A stretch of DNA of 64,000 nt from Porphyra umbilicalis (lineage: Eukaryota; Rhodophyta; Bangiophyceae; Bangiales; Bangiaceae). Shown piece after piece: positions 11,965-22,159 of this stretch. Position 1 is the stretch's first letter, and each line of letters begins with the position of its first letter. The translations under genes and the position numbers were made by a program. The stretch covers positions 124,001 to 188,000 of the forward strand of contig KV918797.1 in the NCBI GenBank assembly GCA_002049455.2, read 5' to 3'. The notes beneath the pieces were generated by a model. That model did not search any database, was not told where the DNA came from, and saw nothing but the letters and a program-made list of their open reading frames with translations.

Positions 11965-12206
11965 TTCCCAACGGCTGCTGGGTGGGGGGTTGGGGGGCCG
12001 CCGGGTGGCGGGGTGGGGGTGTCCGTGGGGCAGGGCCGCCTTCATCTCCGGCCGCCGGGTGGCGGGGTGGGGGGGTTCCGGGGTGGAGGGCCGCCTCCGC
12101 CCCGGCCGCCGGGTGGTTGGTGGGGGGTGTCCGGGGGTGACGGCCGCCACCCCCCCGGCCGCCGGGTGGTGGGTGGGGGGGTCCGGGGGGATGGGCCGCC
12201 CCTTCC
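11604..12206. repeat. G-rich minisatellite, array 6
   Basis: Two blocks of units around the fourth 110-bp spacer. The unit order matches parts of the preceding array, as expected if the monomer arose from it by unequal exchange with loss of internal blocks. Confidence 0.8.
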
Positions 12207-12963
12207 CCGGCATATAAGGCCGCGCCTCAATCATCTATCCTCAAAAACGGGGAGCGAATTATTCTCTCTCTGACAAAGTAGCCGATTCTATCGACCTGGA
12301 GGCACTTTTTGTGTTTCTTCGGCGCTCTGTATCTTTGGAATGGCTGCCCTACGGACAAATGTGAGCAGCGCAAATGGGGGAAGGGGGGAGGCATGGGCAA
12401 ATGTTTGCAAGCTATTGAATGAGCTGGGTCCTTTAGGCGTCCGGCGATTTCAAGAAAACGCGTCTGAGGGGCATGTGAGAAAATGCGCCTTGATCTACAG
12501 TGGGCTCTCAGAGCCCGCGCGGGTCCTACCTAATCCCTTTATATGAAGCTCGCGGTGGGCCACATGTATATCTGTCTGTCTGTGCAGCCCACCAATGGGA
12601 CGCCCGCGATCGGGTCACGCACACGGGCTACAATGACAAACAAATGGATTGCGCGAGCGCCCAAAGTTTCAGCGCATTCAGACCACAAACGTTCTACAGA
12701 CCTGCGTGCACGCCCCGATCAACTCCATCCAGAACCGCGAGCGGCGCAGCGCGAGGCCGTCGAATTGATCCCCTGACTTACAGTTTCTCGAATTGGAATA
12801 AACAGAGGTTTTTGGGGACGGCCCAGATTTTCGGCGAGCGGCGCAGCGCGAGGCCGTCGAAGTAAACGCGTGACCATCCGTCCGCCAAGTTGGTGCACTC
12901 AGAGGATTTTCGGGAAAGCCCAGAGTTTCGGCGAGCGGCGCAGCGCTAGGGCGCCTTCACACC

Positions 12964-13150
12964 GGCTGCTGGGTGGCGGGGTGGGGGGGCCGCCAAGAGG
13001 CCGGGTGGGCGGGTCGGGGGGGAGGGCCGCCTCTCCCCCGGCCGCCCAGTGGCGGGGTGGGGGGGGTCCGGGGTTGAGGGCCGCCTTCCCCCCCGGCAGC
13101 CGGGTGGCGGGTGGGGGAGGTCCGGGGGGATGGGCCGCCTCTTCCCCGGC
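12964..13150. repeat. G-rich minisatellite, array 7
   Basis: About three to four units with no spacer. The flanking leader and TATA-containing block match the two preceding monomers closely. Confidence 0.75.
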
Positions 13151-14204
13151 ATATACGGCCGCGCCTCAATCATTTACCCTCAGAACGGGAAACGAATTAT
13201 TCCCTCTCTGAATGAAAAGCCGATTCTAATGACCTGGAGGCACCATTTCTCTTCTGTCGGCGCTCTGTATCTCCGGAACGGCTTCCCTACGGACAAATCG
13301 GAGAAGTGCAAATGGGGGAAGGGGGGAGGCATGGGCAAATGTTTTCAAGCTTTCGAATGAGCTGGGTCGCGAAGTTGTCTGGCAATTTCATGAATACGCG
13401 TCTGTGGGGCATGGAAGAAAATCCAACTCGATTTACAGTGGGCTCTCAGAGCCCAGGCGGGTCCGACCAAGTCCCTTTATATAAAGCCCGCGGTGGGCCA
13501 CATGTATATCTGTCTGTATATCTGTAAGTCTGTGCAGCCCGCCAATTGGACCGCCGCAATCGGGCTTCGCACATGGGCTACAATGGCAAACTAATGGATT
13601 GCGCGAGCGCCCAGAATTTCAGCGCATTCCGACCACAAACATTCTAAGGACCTACATGCACGCCCGGATCAAATCCATCCAGATCCGCGAGCGGCGCAGA
13701 GCGGGGCCGTCGCATTCATCCCCTGACTTACAGCTTTACAACTTCGATCAAACGCAGATTTTTGGGGAAGGCCCAGTTTTCCGGCGAGCAGCGCAGCGCG
13801 AGGCCGTCGAAGTAAACGCGTGAGTTTCCGTCCGCTAAGTTGGTGCAATCAGTGGCATATCGGGAACGCCCAGAGTTTTTGCGACCAGCGCAGCGTGAGG
13901 GCGTCGAATTTAGCGCCCCCGCTTGGCCCCTTGGGTCTGTTTCGGCGAGCGGCGCAGCGCGAGGGTTTCGAGCCGAACACCTGGCACGCATGCCGCTTGT
14001 ACAGTTGAGCATATGATATCTGCGCATCGCCCTATGGTGGGCTCTCGCAAGCTGCACCGCTCGGCTCCGCAGGTACGTTTCGGCAAGCGGCGCAGCGCGA
14101 AGGCGTCCGTCCAAACGCCAGCGCTACGGCGAGCAGCGCTGCGCGAGGGCGTCGGTCCGAGCACCAGCGCTACGGCGAGCGGCGCAGCGCGAGCGCGCCT
14201 GCCC

Positions 14205-14288
14205 ACCGGCTGCTGGGTGATGGGGTTGGGGGGCCGCCGCGTGGCGGCGTTGGGGGTCCCGGCGTGGAGGGCCGCCTGACCCCCGGCA
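14205..14288. repeat. G-rich minisatellite, array 8 (vestigial)
   Basis: One to two units, preceded by four copies of the CGAGC(A/G)GCGC motif at 14080-14200. Confidence 0.6.
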
Positions 14289-14877
14289 TCTAAGTCCGCG
14301 TCCCATTCATCTGTCCTCAGAACAGAGAACAAACTATTCTCTCATCTGAAATGTAGCCGATTTTGACCGCCTGGACGCACATTTTCTATCTCTTCGACGC
14401 TCTGTATCTCCGCAACGGCTGTCGTACGGTGAAATCTCAGCCGCGCAAACGGGGAAAGGGGGGGGGGATGGGCAAATGTTTGCAAGCTATCGATTGAGGT
14501 GGGTCCCGTAGTCATTCGGCCATTGTAAAAAAACGCGTCTGTGGAGAGATACAACCTTGATGACAATGTTAATGGATAGGAATTGTGGGCGCCTGGGGCC
14601 CGCTGGTATCAACTAGTCCCTCTATTTAAAGCCCGCGGTGGGCCACATGTGTGCCTGTTATTCGTGTTTCGGAACCAGCCAATCGCAATGCCGCGCGCGG
14701 CCTCGGAACTACATTCGCGAGATGGCCCAGATTTCCAGAGCATTGCACGGCCAAACATTTTGAGGACCGGGATCCAGCGCCTGGATCAAGTCCTGACGGC
14801 GAGCATCGCAGCGCGAGGGCGTCGGTCCGAACACCAGCGCTAGCGCGAGCGGCGCAGCGCGAGGGCGCCTTCCCACC

Positions 14878-15068
14878 GGCTGCTGGGGGGTGGGATGGGG
14901 GGGCCGCCGGGTGGCGGGGTGGTGGGGGTCCGGGAGGAAGGGCCGCCGGGGGAGAGGGCCGCCGGTTGGTGGCGTGGGGGGGCCCGGGAGGAGGGCCGCC
15001 TTCCCTCCGGCCGCCAGGTGACCGGGTGGCGGGGTCCGGGAGGGAGGGCTGCCCCCCCCCCGGCATCT
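14878..15068. repeat. G-rich minisatellite, array 9
   Basis: Three to four degraded units with irregular lengths, in the most diverged part of the block. Confidence 0.65.
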
Positions 15069-15759
15069 AAGTCCGCGCCGCAATCAGCTGTCCTCTGAAC
15101 AGATAACAAAAAATGCTCTCTTTTTAAAAGTAGCCGATTCTGACCGTCTGGACTCACTTTTCTCTCTCGTCGACGGTCTGTATCTCCGAAACGGCTGCCC
15201 TACGGACAATTCTGAGCAGCGCAAACGGGGGAAGGGGGGGGAGATGAGCAAATGTTTGCAAGCTATCGATTGAGCTGGGTCCCGTTGTCGTTCGGCCATT
15301 TTCAAAAAACAGCGTCTGTGGAGAAATACAACCTTGATGACAATGTTGATGCAAAGGATTTGCGGGCGCCAGGGGCCCGCTGGTATCGACTAGTCTATTT
15401 GTATGAGGCTCAAGGTGGGCCACTAGCGTCTCTCTGTATCTGCAGCCCACCGATGCGACGCTGGCGATCAGGTCGCTCACAGGGGCTACAATGGCAAACA
15501 AATGGATTGCGCGACGGCCCGGATTTTCAGCGCACTCCGACAACAAACATTCTAAGGACCTGCTTTAACGCCCGGATCAAATACATCCTGATCCGCGAGC
15601 GGCGCAGCGCGAGGCCGTCGAAATGAATGCCTTACAGTGAACAATCTTGGCGAACACGGCGGAATGTCGGGATGGCCCAGAGTTGCGGCGAGCAGCCTAT
15701 CGCGAGGGCGTCAAAATGAACGCGTGACGTACAGTGATAAAAATGGCCTCGAACAAAGG

Positions 15760-16290
15760 CGGCCGGGTCACGAGGTGGAGGGGGTCCGGGGCGGATGGCC
15801 GCCTCCCCCCCGGCCGCCGGATGGCGGGGTGGGGAGGCCTCCGGGAGACGCGTTGGTTTGGTTTCTTGGGGCAGGGCCGCCTTCGCCCCGGCCGCCGGGT
15901 GGCGGGGTGGGGGGGGTCCGTGGGTGTGTCCGGGGGGGAGTGCGGGGCGGCGCGCCGCCTCCTCCCCGGCCGCCGGGTGGCGAGGTGGGGGGGTCCTGGA
16001 GGAAGGGCCGACTCCCCCCAGGCCGCTAGGTGGCGGGGTAGGGGGGGTCCGGGGGGGATGGTCGCCTGCCCCCAGGCCGCCGGGTGGCGCGTCGGTGGGG
16101 TGGGGGGGGTCCGGAGGGGAGGTCCGCCTCCCATTCGGCCGCTGGGTGGCGGGGTGGCGGGGTGGGGGGGATCCGGGGGGCGGGACTGCCTCCCTTCAAG
16201 CCGCCGGGTGGCGGGGTGGCGTGGTGGGGGGGGTGCGGTGGGGAGGGCCGCGTACCCTCCGGCCGCCGAGTGGCGAGGTTTGGGGGGTCC
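15760..16290. repeat. G-rich minisatellite, array 10
   Basis: About nine units of the same minisatellite with more length variation (including GGTGGCGGGGTGGCGGGG doublings), closing the macrosatellite. Confidence 0.8.
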
Positions 16291-16400
16291 GGAAAACGGC
16301 AAGGAACAAAATGCGCCTCGATTTAGAGTGGGCCCTCAGAGCCCGTGCGGGTCCTACCGAGTCTACTCTCTCAAAGACGGTTGTAGGCTACTTTTGTCCG

Positions 16401-16620
16401 TCCGTCCGCGACCACCCCGAATTGCTGATCGTTCAACATTGTCAGTGTTCACCCCCGATTCCAGCCAGTTGACCAGTGTTCATACGTATTTACGGATTTC
16501 ATGGCACGGCATGTACATGAAGTGCGGGTTGGTCGGAATTCCAGGCCCCACGACAGAATTATGTACCAAACAAGTGATGCTTTTTCAAACGAATGACAAC
16601 AGAAAACTAACTATGACCAG
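16401..16620. other. Transition sequence, nothing recognised
   Basis: Unique-looking sequence of moderate GC between macrosatellite and simple satellite. No gene or repeat is seen. Confidence 0.4.
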
Positions 16621-17292
16621 GGGTCAGGTGGGACGGGGTGGAGTGGGGTGTGGTGGGGTTAAGCGGGTGGGGTGGGGTGGGGTGGTATGTGGTGGGGTGC
16701 GGTGGGGTGGGGTGGGGTGGTGCGGGTGGGGTGGCGTGGTGTGGGTGGCGCGGGCGGGGTGGGGTGTGGTGGGGCTGAGCGGGTGGGGTGGGGCGGGGTG
16801 GTGTGTGATGGGTTGTGGTGTTGTGGCGTGACGTGGTGCGGGTGGGGTGGGGTGGTGTGGGTGGCGCAGGCGGGGTGGGCTGTGGTGGGGCTGCGCGGGT
16901 GGGGTGGGGCGGGGTGAAGTGGGGTGAGAGCAGGTGAGGTGGGGCGGGGTGGTATTGCGTGGCACTGGGTGGGGTGTGGCGGCGTGGCGCGACGTGGCGT
17001 TGGGTGGGATATGGCGGGGTGGCGCGGGTGGGGTGGCGTGGCGCGAGTGGCCCGGGTGGTGTGGCGTGAGGTGCGGTGGCGCGGGTGGCGTGTGGCGGCG
17101 TGGGGCGGCGTGGGATCGGGTGCGATTGGGCGGGGTGGTGTGGGGGCTGGTCGGGTCCGGTGGTGTGGGGTGGGCTTGGCTGGGGCCGCTTCGGGTCGGG
17201 TGGGGTTACGTGTGATGGGGTCGGGTTGGGTCGGTTCGGGTCTAGTCCTCTCGGGCGAGGTTGGGTGGAGTAGGGTGGTGTGAAAGCGGTTG
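16621..17292. repeat. G/T-rich simple satellite
   Basis: About 670 bp built from GGGGTGGGGTG, GTGTGGTGGGGT and GCGGGTGGGGTGG blocks. C and A are scarce on this strand, so the strand asymmetry is extreme. A higher-order period of roughly 100-130 bp is visible (GTGCGGGTGGGGTGG followed by GGCGCGGGCGGGGTGG). The long ORFs on the opposite strand encode only Pro/Thr/His repeats and are not genes. Confidence 0.85.
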
Positions 17293-17375
17293 ATGAGATG
17301 GAGTGCAAAGCGTGAACAATGGCGCAGTCGTGGCATTTGAGTATGAACGGGAGTGCAGGAGAAATAGTGTGGAGA

Positions 17376-17830
17376 GGTTCACGTCGTTTCATCGCGGGGA
17401 CACCTCATACATCTTCTGGACAGGGCCCCAAGACTTTACTTTGGAGAACACCACAGGCGCGTGCCAGCCGACGGGCACTCCTTTCATATAGAGCTTCGCA
17501 TTCATGGTGCTCTGTGCATGAAGAACACCCGTTTCTCCCTGTTTCTGAAGGCTTGATGACTGAGGTGCTAGCCGTTTACGGGTATCTAGAGGCGCGGCAT
17601 GTCCACCTCACTTCGACACGGGTACACCTGTGACATCGTCTGGTTAGGGCGCCGTCACATTTTTCCTGAGCATCCATCAGGCGCTAGCCGGCCGACGGGC
17701 ACTAGTACTGACATCAATTCGGAGCGGCGGCCGTGGGGGGGGGACCGAACGCACGTCATCTGGGGGGGGGAAGGATCCAGAACGTGGGCTACAAGTCCCA
17801 CGTGCTGGCCCCGTGGGGTGTACTAGGTAA
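17376..17830. repeat. Diverged direct repeats, about 230 bp apart
   Basis: A segment at about 17387-17486 (ending GCCAGCCGACGGGCACT) is repeated in diverged form at about 17607-17704 (ending GCCGGCCGACGGGCACT). A weaker third trace lies near 17745. They also align as peptides (G-x-T-x-x-I-x-W, PTGT), but each frame is short and no family is recognised. Confidence 0.45.
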
Positions 17831-17950
17831 ATCGGGCCAGATTCGTGGGGTTGTAGTCCCTGCTGAAGCAGGCTACAAGTGAGACGCACACAAGGAAGTT
17901 GGGTGTGTCTTAGTCGTTTTGCAGCGTGCCAGGGCCAGTCAGGACGGTTT

Positions 17951-18125
17951 GTCACACATCGATCTGTGTGGGGCGTCGCTGGACTGCCAGAAGCAACCAG
18001 CGTTCAGCACGTAGAAGCAGCACGTCTGGGGGTCACACATCAATCTGTGTGGGGCGTCCCTGGAATGCAAGAAGCTACCAGCGTTCAGCACGTAGAAGAA
18101 GCAGCTCTGAGGGTCACACATCACC
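17951..18125. repeat. 81-bp direct tandem repeat, two units plus a stub
   Basis: Units 17951-18031 and 18032-18112 both start GTCACACATC and contain CTGTGTGGGGCGTC and CCAGCGTTCAGCACGTAGAAG. A third copy stops after about 10 bases. The units differ at roughly ten positions. No function is evident. Confidence 0.8.
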
Positions 18126-18308
18126 TTCTTTACTGCGTCCGGCCGGGTCCCAAACGCTTCATTGCTTCTGACACTTCCCTCAACCGAGACATTCGCGACA
18201 CGCATTGATTAAAGCTCCTAGAGGCACAACTGCCTTGCTCGTCTACCCCTCCCGCCCCACCAACACCCCAGCTCACCCCTCCGCCCTCCTGCCCCCCCCC
18301 TTCCCCCA

Positions 18309-19430
18309 TCATTCGTCATCCGTCACCTCTACCGCATCGCTGACTGCGAATGCGTTCAGAAAATAGCGGGCGGCGCGCAGCTCTGCAGCGGTGGATGGTA
18401 CCTCGTTAGGCATGAAAAGCACGCCATGCCGCTCACAAAGGTCCTCCCAGTCATGCTCCACTGTAACCCAGCCCACAATGTCGGTGACCTCCACGACGTC
18501 CAGACGAGCCGCATTCCCACCGGACGGTACCGGCCATTGCAGACGCTGACACCCGTAGTCTGTCAGCACACAACCCTCACGAGGTGCCGCTTCCTTTGCC
18601 CGCCGAACCACCAGCCGCTTCCGTCTCCCAGTTCGGGATTGTACAACGAGCGCAGCTTGACAATATACTCTGTTGGCAATGGGCCCGCGGTACTGCAGCC
18701 AGTCATACCAAGAAGCGCCATGAAAGCTCGCTGCCGCACGAATGGTGTTGGCCACCCGGCCACGCCTAGGGGCAGATGACTTGCCGTAGTACACGGAGTC
18801 GCAATAGAACAAGGAAGCACTGTGCTCCACCTCCAACACAGTACAGAGCCCAGGCAATTTGCGCTTGCGCGCAGGCTGCTCCGCAGTACAGCGGTGGGAG
18901 AATCGAAGAGGTCTGCTGCGGCGTCCGGCGTGTGCTGGCGTTGCAGCTGAGACCGCTGCGATTGGGCGCTCCTCTTCCTCCAGCAATAAGGCAGCTACCT
19001 GCTGGTTCAACAGCAGCTGCTCAACGAACTGGTCACGCCTCTTGTTGGTGGCCTCGTACGCCGATTTCATTGGCTTTTGCAGCCTCTCATTGTAGACCGT
19101 GTTCCTGTCGAAGAAGTTTCCCCGCAGAAGGAACTCGTCAAGTAGATGCATGGCAAGGCGGTGCAACTTCGTAGTATGCGACGGACCGAGCGACGGCTGG
19201 TAGTTATCGATGACCCATTTCTGTGCCCGTTCAGCAACTGCCGCCGCTTGTGCGCCAGTGATCCCACCGCCAGAACACCTCTCAGCAAATATCTCGTTCG
19301 TCACTGCCACCAGCTCACACACGGCCCTCGTCAGAAGCCGGTGGTCCGTCTCGTTCTGCACGGAGCCAATGGTGGCGACGACGGCAAAGGGAAAGAACGG
19401 CAGAGCTCGTCGGTGCTCGCTACCCGTCAT
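18309..19430 (-). CDS. CACTA/Plavaka-like transposase tail, 373 codons
   Basis: A single open frame. Around residues 85-150 it shows SHTTKLHRLAMHLLDEFLL, RGNFFDRNTVYNERL and KSAYEATNKRRDQF. This matches the pattern seen near the end of Plavaka-type (CACTA superfamily) transposases: K-(F/L)-H-x-L-x-H, NT-x(3)-ER, K-x-AY-x-ATN. No DDE catalytic core lies upstream, so this is either a captured C-terminal domain or the last exon of a larger gene. The rest (residues 160-373) is a basic linker and an unrecognised domain with SASLFYCDSVYYGK and VGWVTVEHDW, ending in acidic VEVTDDE. Divergent from the zinc-finger gene at 20593. The family call rests on the motif pattern only. Confidence 0.5.
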   Translation of the reverse strand: MTGSEHRRALPFFPFAVVATIGSVQNETDHRLLTRAVCELVAVTNEIFAERCSGGGITGAQAAAVAERAQKWVIDNYQPSLGPSHTTKLHRLAMHLLDEFLLRGNFFDRNTVYNERLQKPMKSAYEATNKRRDQFVEQLLLNQQVAALLLEEEERPIAAVSAATPAHAGRRSRPLRFSHRCTAEQPARKRKLPGLCTVLEVEHSASLFYCDSVYYGKSSAPRRGRVANTIRAAASFHGASWYDWLQYRGPIANRVYCQAALVVQSRTGRRKRLVVRRAKEAAPREGCVLTDYGCQRLQWPVPSGGNAARLDVVEVTDIVGWVTVEHDWEDLCERHGVLFMPNEVPSTAAELRAARYFLNAFAVSDAVEVTDDE

Positions 19431-20592
19431 CGTTGCCTGCGTCGTAGCCTTCGTGTGAGGCCTTGGCCTTTCAAGCCACGTGGCTACCTACTTTCAACCT
19501 ATTTTTCACGTTTTACCCGCTTTCAAACCTCACTTTCCACGTGGCACGCTTCCTTAGCGATTCGCTGTACGCGTCCACCACCTGCTGCAACGGCCTCCAT
19601 CTTTTTTGGTGGAAGCTACGGACACGCCGATCACCCTGATACGGCGTGGGGCCATCCAGCGCGACGCTGACTCACCGTGATGCGGCGCCTGACTCCGGAT
19701 CACCCGGCGTCAGCACCACGCCACCAATGGGATTCGGTGTCAGTTGTATAGCCCTATAGGGACGCGACATCACTGTCCGCGTCCCGTACAATCCATTAGG
19801 GCGATCCGGTGCCAGCAGGGCTGGGCCGGTGATGCCCTGCTGTGGGGGCTGTCGAGTGCCGCACTGTCCAATGGGAAGTGCCCGCAGCCTCCGACATTCG
19901 TGTCGAAAGCCTCCTGACTCTCCACGTTTCTTTACCTGCGTTTTTGAGGCATCTGGTGCCGCGTTTATGGCGGCACGCACCCGTTTACCCTTGTTTTTTT
20001 GCCTATCTGGTGCCGCGGTTCAGCGACGCACGCCCGTCCCCCCTCGGTTTTGGCCCTTCTGGTACCGCACCGTGAGGACGACGAGCGCATGCATGTTGTG
20101 GGGCACCTGGGGTGCCCCGAGGAGAGTATACAGTCGGACAGGAGGAGCTCCTCCGGGGGGATCGAGAGGGGCAGACTCGGTACCAAAAGACAGCCGTTTC
20201 CCCCGTGACCCCTCTCGCCAAACCCGACCGTCGTCGCGCCCGCTGAGTTCCTCGGACCCTTCCTCCGTCGTGCCCATCGTCTTCCCCGGCGCCGCTTTTG
20301 GCGGTTTCGATTCCCCAAAGTACGTACGACCCGCCACGTGGCATCGCGGGTCTTACATGTGGTAGCTTCAGGTGGTTTTCGGCTTTACTGGCTTTCTGGC
20401 TGTTGATTTGGCCTGAATTTGTACCCTCTGTGTTTGTGCTTGCGTTCCGCCTCCTGTGTTCGGCTTGCTTCGGGCATCGTAATACAAATTCAGTGGAGTC
20501 CACCAATCACACGGAAAAGAACACCTGGCCTGACGAACCCCTTGGTTTGCTCTTGTCTCTTGTTCTTTTCTTTACCAATTGATTGGAACACA
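19431..20592. other. Divergent intergenic region with a 52-bp repeat
   Basis: The 1.16 kb between two divergent genes. Three direct copies of a roughly 52-bp unit begin at about 19951, 20004 and 20056 (ATCTGGTGCCGCG..., TATCTGGTGCCGCG..., CTTCTGGTACCGC...). A CCACGTGGC palindromic motif occurs twice (near 19475 and 19542). The region would hold both promoters; no TATA box stands out. Confidence 0.5.
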
Positions 20593-21180
20593 ATGGCTGC
20601 CAATACAGGGTCCAAATCTGTTGACTCTTCGGCGGTGACGGCCGCCCCGAAGGCATCGGTGGCGCGGGCTTCATCGTCATCCACGGAGGCGCGCGCGTTC
20701 ACATCTTCCACGGCGGCGCGCGCATCCTCATCATCCACGTCGGCACTCGTGTCCTCGTCATCCAAGGCGGGTCGTGCAACCCCGTCATCGTCGGCGACTG
20801 CGGACATCCCCAAGGAGGTCGTTGGCCGCGGCAAGGGCCCGCTGTTGCCGCCACTGGCACCGGAACGGCGCTACGTGGCACCCCCGCCGCCGCGCATCGC
20901 CAATATTCGGCCGTCTACGGCTCGTGCTAGTGAGCAGCGCGAAGTGCAGCAGGCCCTGAAGGCGGCCCGCGGGCCAGTGTTTCTTCAACGCTGTCGCCCG
21001 TGCGGTGTAAGCTGCAACAGCCTTGCAGTGCTGCGGGACCACAAGGAGTCGCGTCGTCACAAATTAACGATCAACCATGCCAAAGAGTTTCCTCGCTGCA
21101 CTCCATGTGGACGGCTGTTTGAAGCGGTCCAGGACCTCGGTCGCCACGAGCGCGGCCAGCCGCACGCGGAACCCTGGTAG
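20593..21180 (+). CDS. Double U1/matrin-like zinc-finger protein, 195 aa
   Basis: Start chosen at ATG 20593, after a CT-rich leader. The N-terminal third is Ser/Ala/Thr-rich with short repeats (ASSSST, AARASSSST) and is probably disordered. A Pro-rich segment follows. The C-terminal third has two zinc fingers, both C-x2-C-x12-H-x5-H: CRPCGVSCNSLAVLRDH then RRH, and CTPCGRLFEAVQDLGRH then QPH, about 35 residues apart. Fingers with an H-x5-H spacing are typical of RNA- or DNA-binding U1C/matrin/ZNF385-type proteins. Host gene or transposon accessory gene cannot be decided; it sits at the edge of the accessory cluster and is divergent from the transposase tail at 19430. Confidence 0.65.
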   Translation: MAANTGSKSVDSSAVTAAPKASVARASSSSTEARAFTSSTAARASSSSTSALVSSSSKAGRATPSSSATADIPKEVVGRGKGPLLPPLAPERRYVAPPPPRIANIRPSTARASEQREVQQALKAARGPVFLQRCRPCGVSCNSLAVLRDHKESRRHKLTINHAKEFPRCTPCGRLFEAVQDLGRHERGQPHAEPW

Positions 21181-21204
21181 TCGTAGGGTTGGTGTAAGAA
21201 GAGG

Positions 21205-21285
21205 GCTACTGTAGGCAACCGGGGCCACTGTGGGCAACCGGGGCTACAATGCGGGCAACCGGGGCTACTGCATGGGCAAAAAAAT
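21205..21285 (+). repeat. Short tandem repeat GGGCAACCGGGGCTACTG
   Basis: Three to four imperfect copies of an 18-22 bp unit (GGCAACCGGGGCCACTGTG, GGCAACCGGGGCTACAATGC, GGCAACCGGGGCTACTGCAT) directly downstream of the zinc-finger stop codon, probably in its 3' untranslated region. Confidence 0.75.
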
Positions 21286-21539
21286 TCACATGGTCGCCTC
21301 GCTTGCATCGATCGATTGGCGTCGTTGCCGCTGCCTCTGGCGTTTCTGTCCCCGGCCTCGTGGATCACCGCAGCGCCGCGCACTATCAGGGAGGCGCTGC
21401 CACAGGGCCCCCTGCGTGGCATCGACTTGGCCGTGAACGGGCCCCTGCTCTGAGACTCACGATGAGCGGGCTGTGCGGTGAGTGCCACTCTTGTCGTCGT
21501 GACAATCGTTGCGCGTGCCCTGGAAATAGTGCGTAATCG

Positions 21540-22159
21540 ATGCACTGGGAGAGCCCCCCCCACGTCCGCAGGGAAGCTGGCTGTGCTCCAAATCCGATTG
21601 TGTCACTAGGAGACGTGGCCTCCTCGCTGGCCGCGATGGGGTTTTGTCCGCAGTCCTCTGTTCTCTGTGCCGGAAAGGCACTACACTACTCTGAGCAGTC
21701 GCTGTTCGACGCGGGCAACGGGGATCTTGTCGTTGCTGTTGTTGTCGGAAAGCTCGAGAGAACCAACGGGCTTCTACTGCTTGGGGGGCCGCCGCGCTTG
21801 GTCGCTGTGGGGCCCTCCTTGATGGCCAACATGTCAACCTCGGTCCGGATGATGCTGAGTAGCCTTCGAGCGATTGCATCTAGTCCAGAACTGGCCCGCC
21901 CCGCTCCTGCTGCGCTTGACTCTTTCTCTCGCCGCGTCGAGCCCCCGTTCCCCCGTCGCCCTCCCGTCCCCGCGGCGTCGTCCTCGCTGCTGCCGCCCGC
22001 AGGTCTTGACTGTATTCCGAACGACGAGGGTGCTCATGGGACCTACTTCGCCTCCCCGGGCCCTGGTGCTCCTTCAAATTCCCAACGCGGTCCTCCCCCA
22101 AGGAGTTCTCTTCCTGGACATGTGCCTTTTCGAACTCCCCTGCCTTTGGCGGGCAGCTA
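21540..22159 (+). other. Open region, possible upstream exon(s) of the 22160 gene
   Basis: An open + frame (21540-22244) has protein-like composition in its first part (about 21630-21830, rich in Val/Leu/Gly, e.g. GDLVVAVVVGKLERTNGLLL), then turns Pro/Ser-rich. It is in a different frame from the 22160 ORF, so a splice would be needed. Not recognised. Confidence 0.3.

Larger units (their letters stand above)
7663..16400. repeat. Macrosatellite block, right part
   Basis: Seven further monomers in the same orientation as the left block. Leaders start near 7669, 8757, 10866, 12213, 13155, 14291 and 15071. Monomer length varies from about 0.8 to 2.1 kb, mainly because the minisatellite arrays differ in length. 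The TATA-containing block recurs near 9078, 11187, 12535, 13473 and, diverged, 14620. The 8757-13150 monomers are nearly identical outside the arrays, whereas those at 7669, 13155, 14291 and 15071 are more diverged. Homology fades near 16400 after a last copy of the segment just upstream of the TATA-containing block. Confidence 0.85.

Noticed and set aside
1-16400. Reading the TATA-containing macrosatellite as tandem LTRs
   Set aside because: No internal retroelement genes, primer-binding site or polypurine tract between copies; the units are directly abutting.
16607-17392. 261-codon Pro/Thr/His-rich frame on the minus strand
   Set aside because: A direct reading of the G/T satellite; stop codons are rare in such sequence on that strand.
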